9,858 bases of DNA from an uncultured Eubacterium sp. (GTDB taxonomy: Bacteria; Bacillota; Clostridia; Peptostreptococcales; Anaerovoracaceae): contig CANBFZ010000038.1 of assembly GCA_947367725.1 (NCBI GenBank), positions 1-9,858 of the forward strand, written 5' to 3'. The notes under the pieces were generated by a model. That model searched no databases. It was given only the letters and a program-made list of their open reading frames with translations, and was not told where the DNA came from. Numbering within the stretch: position 1 is the first letter of the stretch; each line of letters opens with the position of its first letter. The position numbers and the translations under genes are program-made. This document shows positions 5,696-9,858 of this stretch, one piece after another.

Positions 5696-7043
5696 AATTT
5701 TCAGAGGGATCTTTTCTGTTGCAATTCTGGTTTGGGTTTCCTGCTTGATTTTGATTTTAGGTGCGCTGTACTTGCAGTATAACGGACAATATGCTGAAAA
5801 TCTGAGGACGCAGAGCCGCCTTGTCGCGCGGGCTGTGGAACTTTGCGGTGCAGATTATCTGGAAGACTTGACCCTTGCGGAAAATCACAGAATTACGCTG
5901 ATTGCTGCTGACGGAACGGTAGAGTATGATTCTTCTGTAGGAAAGCAGAATATGGAAAACCATAAAGACCGCCCGGAAGTGGAAGCTGCTAGGCGGGAAG
6001 GATATGGAGAAGAAGTTCGCTACTCTAAAACGTTGGCAGAGAAAACCATGTACTGTGCGATACAGCTTCGTGATCAAAGTATTCTCAGGGTATCACAAGT
6101 GCAGTTTACGATTTTCACACTGATTTTGACCATGCTGCAGCCGATTCTATTGATTTTGTTTATGGCGGTGATTTTATCTGCCCTGTTGGCAGCGCGGATT
6201 TCTAAAAGAATTGTGGATCCCCTGAATCAAATTGATCTGGAACATCCAGAACATGGACAGATGTACGAGGAAGTGGGACCGCTATTGCGCCGAATTGCGG
6301 AGCAGAAACAGGCTCTTGACGGCAGAATCAGTAGATTGCAAACTGATGTAGATGAGAAGATTCGAGAGGCAGAATTTCGCAAGGCATTCACTGCCAACGT
6401 GTCTCATGAATTGAAGACACCGCTGACGTCGATCAGCGGATTTGCAGAAATTATCAAAACCGGTATGGTAAATCAGGAGGATATTCCTCGTTTTGCCGGA
6501 CGAATTTATGAGGAGGCACAGCGTCTGATCCACCTGGTTGAAGATATCATCAAGTTGTCACAGCTGGATGAAGCGCGGATTTCAGAAAAGAAAGAGCAGA
6601 TTGACTTGTATCTACTTTGCCAAGATGTACTTTTCAATCTGGAGAAACCGGCAGAGGCACGAAAGATTACGATGCAGCTACAAGGCGAACATGTCTTTGC
6701 ATCAGTTGTGCCGCAGATTGCGGAGGAAATCGTTTATAATCTCTGTGACAATGCAATTAAGTACAATCGAGACGGCGGGTGTGTCACTGTTTCGGTGTCG
6801 GAAACAGAGGGACATCCGCAAGTGCAGGTGTCGGATACCGGCATTGGCATAGCGGAGGAAGAACTGGAACGAGTATTCGAACGTTTTTACCGTGTGAACA
6901 AAAGTCATTCTAAAGAAATCGGCGGAACTGGATTGGGTCTGTCCATTGTAAAGCATGGAGCGGCTTATCATGATGCAGCGCTTACAATAGAAAGTGAGCT
7001 TGGTGTCGGGACACATATTTCCATTCGATTTAAGAAAGAATAG
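5685..7043 (+). CDS. PhoR-type sensor histidine kinase
   Basis: A 452-residue membrane kinase that should phosphorylate the response regulator encoded just before it. TM1 is at about 11-31 and TM2 at about 143-170. Between them is an extracytoplasmic PAS/Cache-like sensor (32-140) with the RITLIAADGTVEYDSS strand and ENHKDRPEV, common in PhoR/WalK-like kinases of Firmicutes. A HAMP-like or linker helix leads to the HisKA domain with H241 in NVSHELKTPLTS. The HATPase domain has an N box (YNLCDNAIKYN, 351-361), G1 DTGIGI (384-389), F box (FERFYR) and G2 GGTGLGLS (413-420), so it looks active. ATG 5685 follows GGGAG (5671-5675) by 9 nt; the frame is open further upstream, but that overlaps the regulator more deeply. 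Signal inferred from context: phosphate limitation, possibly sensed through the PhoU-like domain of the next gene. Confidence 0.94.
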   Translation: MKNRIFRGIFSVAILVWVSCLILILGALYLQYNGQYAENLRTQSRLVARAVELCGADYLEDLTLAENHRITLIAADGTVEYDSSVGKQNMENHKDRPEVEAARREGYGEEVRYSKTLAEKTMYCAIQLRDQSILRVSQVQFTIFTLILTMLQPILLILFMAVILSALLAARISKRIVDPLNQIDLEHPEHGQMYEEVGPLLRRIAEQKQALDGRISRLQTDVDEKIREAEFRKAFTANVSHELKTPLTSISGFAEIIKTGMVNQEDIPRFAGRIYEEAQRLIHLVEDIIKLSQLDEARISEKKEQIDLYLLCQDVLFNLEKPAEARKITMQLQGEHVFASVVPQIAEEIVYNLCDNAIKYNRDGGCVTVSVSETEGHPQVQVSDTGIGIAEEELERVFERFYRVNKSHSKEIGGTGLGLSIVKHGAAYHDAALTIESELGVGTHISIRFKKE

Positions 7044-7063
7044 CTGATGAGAAAAGGAAAGGA

Positions 7064-8812
7064 ATGTATATGGATATATTTTCATTGATTTCGCTGTTTG
7101 GCGGGCTTGCCCTGTTTCTTTACGGCATGAGTCTGATGTCGGTAGGTCTGGAGCGGCTTGCTGGCGGCAAACTGGAAGGTATTTTGAAAAAAATGACTTC
7201 AAATCCTGTAAAAAGTCTGTTTTTAGGGATTGGAATTACAGCGGTAATTCAAAGCTCATCAGCGGTTACGGTGATGCTGGTGGGGCTTGTAAACTCTGGG
7301 ATTATGGAACTTTCTGCGACGGTCGGCGTCATTATGGGCTCGAACATCGGAACGACAATCACGGCATGGATTCTCAGCTTGGTCGGATTAGAAAGCGATA
7401 ACCTCCTGATCAAATTGTTGAAACCACAGTCTTTTTCTCCTATTGTGGCTTTCATAGGCGTAATCTTAATGATGCGAGCAAAAACCAGCAGAAAAAAAGA
7501 TATCGGCAGTATTTTGATTGGTTTTGCGATTCTGATGTACGGCATGAATTTTATGAGTGATGCAGTCAGCCCGCTGGCGGATATGCCGGCATTTACTTCT
7601 TTGCTCACAGCATTTACTAATCCATTTTTAGGCATCATGACAGGCATTTTACTCACCGCAGTGATTCAGAGTTCTTCTGCTTCTGTGGGGATTCTGCAGG
7701 CGTTGTCCTTGACTGGCAGTATTTCCTACGGGATGGCGATTCCTATTATTATGGGACAGAACATAGGGACTTGTGTAACGGCGTTGATTTCCAGTATCGG
7801 TGTGAGCCGCAACGCCAAGCGAGTTGCTGTAATTCATATTTCGTTCAATATTATCGGTACCGCAATTTGTATGCTGCTGTATTTTATCCTGCACTATCTC
7901 GCAGATTTGCCGTTCCTTGAAGAGGCCATCGGTCCTGCGGGGATTGCTGTGGCGCATAGTATTTTTAATATCACAACGACACTGCTTTTGCTGCCTTTTA
8001 CAAAGTTTTTGGTAAGAATTGCAGAGCGCAGCATAAAGGAAGAAGCGGTGCAGGAAGTGGCGTTTCTGGACGAAAGATTACTCAATACACCGTCTATTGC
8101 AGTGCAGGAGTGCGGACAGATGACCATGGAGATGGGACACGTTGCCCAAAAGGCGATTCTTTCTGCGATGGAACTTTTATTTCAGTATGATGAGAAAAAG
8201 GCAGAAGGGGTCAAAGCGCTGGAGAAAGATGCAGATATGTATGAAGACCGGTTAGGATCTTATCTGGTGAAGTTGTCTGGCTGTGAATTGTCCGATGCGG
8301 ACAGTAACACCATTTCTAAAATGTTGCATGTCATTGGAGATTTTGAACGAATCAGTGACCATGCGGTGCAAGTCATGGAAGCAGCCAAAGAAATGAAAGA
8401 GAAAAAAATCGTGCTTTCTGACAGTGGAAAACACGAGCTTGAAACTGCCACCGCGGCGATCGGTGAGATGATAGGAATTTCAACTACTGCTTTTGATAAA
8501 AATGATATGGATGCGGCGTGCAGAGTGGAGCCGCTGGAAGAAGTGGTGGGAGATCTTGCTGAACAGGTAAAGCAGAATCATATTGCTAGACTGCAGGCTG
8601 GCGTGTGCACGATTCAGCAGGGATTTGTTCTTTCGGATATTATGACCAATTATGCTAGAGTTTCTGCACATTGTTCCAATATTGCGGTGGCAGTCATTGA
8701 AACGTCTCATGCATCTTTTGGCGCCCATCAGTATCTGGGAAAACTGAAGACGATGGAAGATCCTGTGTTTAAAGAATTATTCAAGGCGTATCGAGAGAAG
8801 TATGCACTGTAG
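7064..8812 (+). CDS. Na+/phosphate cotransporter with C-terminal PhoU-like domain
   Basis: A 582-residue inner-membrane protein of the Na/Pi cotransporter II (NptA/YjbB) family. Two inverted-repeat transport units show the family signatures: TAVIQSSSAVTV (59-70) with GSNIGTT (92-98), and TAVIQSSSASVG (198-209) with GQNIGT (231-236). Membrane segments fill about 5-315. A cytoplasmic helical PhoU-like region (about 345-560) follows, with the first acidic motif E428-R-I-S-D432-H intact. At the matching place in the second repeat the protein reads ARVSAHC (531-537), without the usual E and D. The gene starts 20 nt after the kinase stop, so it is the operon's effector. ATG 7064 and ATG 7070 each have an AGGA at similar spacing, and homologues often start MDIF, so 7070 is possible. 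No pstSCAB or separate phoU is in the window. Sodium as coupling ion is from the family, not proven here. Confidence 0.93.
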   Translation: MYMDIFSLISLFGGLALFLYGMSLMSVGLERLAGGKLEGILKKMTSNPVKSLFLGIGITAVIQSSSAVTVMLVGLVNSGIMELSATVGVIMGSNIGTTITAWILSLVGLESDNLLIKLLKPQSFSPIVAFIGVILMMRAKTSRKKDIGSILIGFAILMYGMNFMSDAVSPLADMPAFTSLLTAFTNPFLGIMTGILLTAVIQSSSASVGILQALSLTGSISYGMAIPIIMGQNIGTCVTALISSIGVSRNAKRVAVIHISFNIIGTAICMLLYFILHYLADLPFLEEAIGPAGIAVAHSIFNITTTLLLLPFTKFLVRIAERSIKEEAVQEVAFLDERLLNTPSIAVQECGQMTMEMGHVAQKAILSAMELLFQYDEKKAEGVKALEKDADMYEDRLGSYLVKLSGCELSDADSNTISKMLHVIGDFERISDHAVQVMEAAKEMKEKKIVLSDSGKHELETATAAIGEMIGISTTAFDKNDMDAACRVEPLEEVVGDLAEQVKQNHIARLQAGVCTIQQGFVLSDIMTNYARVSAHCSNIAVAVIETSHASFGAHQYLGKLKTMEDPVFKELFKAYREKYAL

Positions 8813-8841
8813 TCAATCTGCAGAGGCTTTTATCATGTTAA

Positions 8842-8875
8842 AACAGCCTGCACAAGTGATTTTGTGCAGGCTGTT
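8842..8875. terminator. Strong hairpin between the convergent phosphate operon and rpn gene
   Basis: AACAGCCTGCACAA (8842-8855) is an exact 14-bp complement of TTGTGCAGGCTGTT (8862-8875) around a 6-nt loop. On the minus strand the stem ends in GTTTT, a usable T tail 14 nt after the rpn stop. On the plus strand the tail is GTGATTAG, with no T run, so it is a clear terminator for rpn and a weaker one for the phosphate operon. Confidence 0.75.
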
Positions 8876-8888
8876 GTGATTAGACGGA

Positions 8889-9173
8889 TTAAGATAATTG
8901 CTGCAGATAGGAAATTGCCTGCGGTTCACGCAGCTGAAATTGCCCTATGAGCTGTTTTAAGATCTGTTCTTCCGTAACACCTTTCGCGCGGTTGTCATGG
9001 ATAAAGCGGCTAATTGCGATACCTTGATCAATGCCCTGTTCGATGCCTTGCTCGATGCCTTGTTCAATCCCCTGTTCCAAACCATCTGCAATGCCGCGCT
9101 GGATGCCGTCTTCGTAGGCTTCTTCTGCGATGACTTCTTTGTATTGTTCTAATGTAAATTCATAAAATTTCAT
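8889..9173 (-). other. Possible internal small ORF (C-terminal Rpn product)
   Basis: Within the rpn gene an in-frame ATG at 9173 is preceded by GGGGAGGA (9191-9184) with a 10-nt spacer. It would give a 94-residue protein starting MKFYEF, containing the EQGI repeats and the C-terminal helices but no nuclease domain. In E. coli, Rpn genes are reported to encode such intragenic short forms that restrain the full-length toxin. Use of this start here is inference; the spacing is slightly long. Confidence 0.35.
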
Positions 9174-9836
9174 TTTAGCAATTTCCTCCCCGTACTTTTT
9201 CAGAAACTCTGCGATATGCCCTTCACTGATACAGCGTTTCGTGGCATCTCGGATGGCACGTTCCAGCGCAACGCCTTCTTTTAGTGCATCTTTGACATAA
9301 ATTACAAATTTGCTGTAACCTGTTAAGAGTTTACTGCGTTTTAATATTTCACTGTCTTTATTGTATCGCAGATTGACCAGTTTTACCACCAAGTTCAGTG
9401 AATTTTCCGGGGGTTTTTCAATGAAGCTGTCTGAGAGCTGCAGTGTTTTTACATCCCAGGTTTCATTACCAGTGTAAAAGACGTAAAACATTGGCGTAGG
9501 CAACTGCACCTGTTTACTGCCATAAAGTTTGGCTGCATCAATTAGCTTGTCGTATGTACCGGACGTGTAACTCAGCATACGGATTGGAATATTGGGATTT
9601 TTAGTGCTTTGATGCTCTGCCATAATGATGATTCTGTCTTCAATTGTAAAGCTGAGATCATTGTATTTTTCCAAAAACAGCACATTGTCTAATGTTGTAA
9701 TGGTCACTTTGGTATCAGGACCGTAATTTGTACCGCGCAATGCGTTATATAATTCTAATGCGGCTTCCTTTTCAGAAAATAGCTTCGTGAATATACTGTC
9801 CTGGTAATTTTTGTTAGGGTGACTTTTTATATCCAT
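8889..9836 (-). CDS. Rpn family PD-(D/E)XK nuclease (transposase_31/YhgA-like)
   Basis: A 315-residue protein of the Rpn (recombination-promoting nuclease) family, formerly annotated as transposase. The N-terminal part has a family-type opening (YQDSIFTKLFSEKEAALELYNAL split over 11-33), D60 in YNDLSF and E74-x-Q76 in IMAEHQST, the expected PD-(D/E)XK active-site residues, then the conserved RMLSYTSGTYDKL and PMFYVFYTG segments. The C-terminal part (about 222-315) is helical with five GxEQ/GxDQ tetrapeptide repeats (252-271). Rpn proteins cut DNA, and some E. coli members act against phage. ATG 9836 has AGGAGG 6 nt upstream. The gene is alone on its strand, with no inverted repeats or other mobile-element features visible, so it is not itself a transposon. 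An internal start at 9173 may yield a short C-terminal product. Confidence 0.9.
   Translation of the reverse strand: MDIKSHPNKNYQDSIFTKLFSEKEAALELYNALRGTNYGPDTKVTITTLDNVLFLEKYNDLSFTIEDRIIIMAEHQSTKNPNIPIRMLSYTSGTYDKLIDAAKLYGSKQVQLPTPMFYVFYTGNETWDVKTLQLSDSFIEKPPENSLNLVVKLVNLRYNKDSEILKRSKLLTGYSKFVIYVKDALKEGVALERAIRDATKRCISEGHIAEFLKKYGEEIAKMKFYEFTLEQYKEVIAEEAYEDGIQRGIADGLEQGIEQGIEQGIEQGIDQGIAISRFIHDNRAKGVTEEQILKQLIGQFQLREPQAISYLQQLS
9024..9083 (-). repeat. Five 12-bp tandem units in the rpn gene
   Basis: Five consecutive 12-bp units (9024-9035, 9036-9047, 9048-9059, 9060-9071, 9072-9083; plus-strand forms such as CTGTTCGATGCC) encode a G-I/L-E/D-Q tetrapeptide each. Unit length is a multiple of three, so gain or loss of units would keep the frame. 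The units differ at several third-codon positions, so the array is not fresh. Confidence 0.8.
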
Positions 9837-9858
9837 ATTTTTCCTCCTATTGGTGTGC

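Noticed and set aside
6702..7202. Minus-strand frame of 166 codons across the kinase/transporter junction
   Set aside because: It lies opposite two well-supported genes of the phosphate operon and shows no family features.
8889..9836. The Rpn gene as part of an insertion sequence
   Set aside because: Although such proteins were once called transposases, no terminal inverted repeats or target duplication are visible, and the hairpin at 8842-8875 behaves as a terminator.

Overview
The window looks like chromosomal DNA of a spore-forming, Gram-positive anaerobe of the class Clostridia. The evidence is a spoIIID gene, a c-di-GMP-I riboswitch in front of a secreted CAP/Ig-like surface protein, purine-rich Shine-Dalgarno sites, moderate GC content with AT-rich spacers, and a Firmicutes-type Pho box. 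I cannot name the genus. There is no sign of a phage, plasmid, IS element, CRISPR array, rRNA or tRNA.

Layout, left to right. (1) 1-438 has no gene but is rich in signals: a terminator-like hairpin for whatever lies to the left, an AT-rich stretch with three ATTGAAAT repeats, a near-consensus promoter, a c-di-GMP-I (GEMM-I) aptamer and an intrinsic terminator. These sit before a secreted FN3-Big2-CAP protein that starts at a GTG at 439. (2) 1504-3374 holds terminators, a pyrG promoter, a long hairpin leader and pyrG (CTP synthase). (3) On the minus strand are spoIIID, with a sigma-E-like promoter, and a LysR-family regulator; spoIIID converges on pyrG at a shared terminator. (4) 4935-8812 is a plus-strand phosphate operon: Pho-box promoter, PhoB/PhoP-type response regulator, PhoR-type sensor kinase and a Na+/phosphate cotransporter with a PhoU-like tail. 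(5) At the right end an Rpn-family PD-(D/E)XK nuclease gene lies on the minus strand and converges on the phosphate operon at a strong hairpin.

How the parts work together. The phosphate locus is a compact self-contained circuit: sensor and regulator are encoded with the transporter they probably control, under a promoter carrying four PhoP-like half-sites, which suggests autoregulation. The riboswitch has a GCCAG segment that can pair either within the folded aptamer region or with the 5' arm of the terminator. This predicts that c-di-GMP turns the CAP protein gene off.

The least ordinary signals are the riboswitch decision element, the roughly 113-nt nested hairpin directly before pyrG, the Pho box, and a possible gene-within-gene in the Rpn nuclease: an internal in-frame ATG behind a strong Shine-Dalgarno that would release the C-terminal 94 residues, including the repeat segment, as a separate small protein. 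I saw no wholly unknown multi-gene system; the other genes belong to familiar families.
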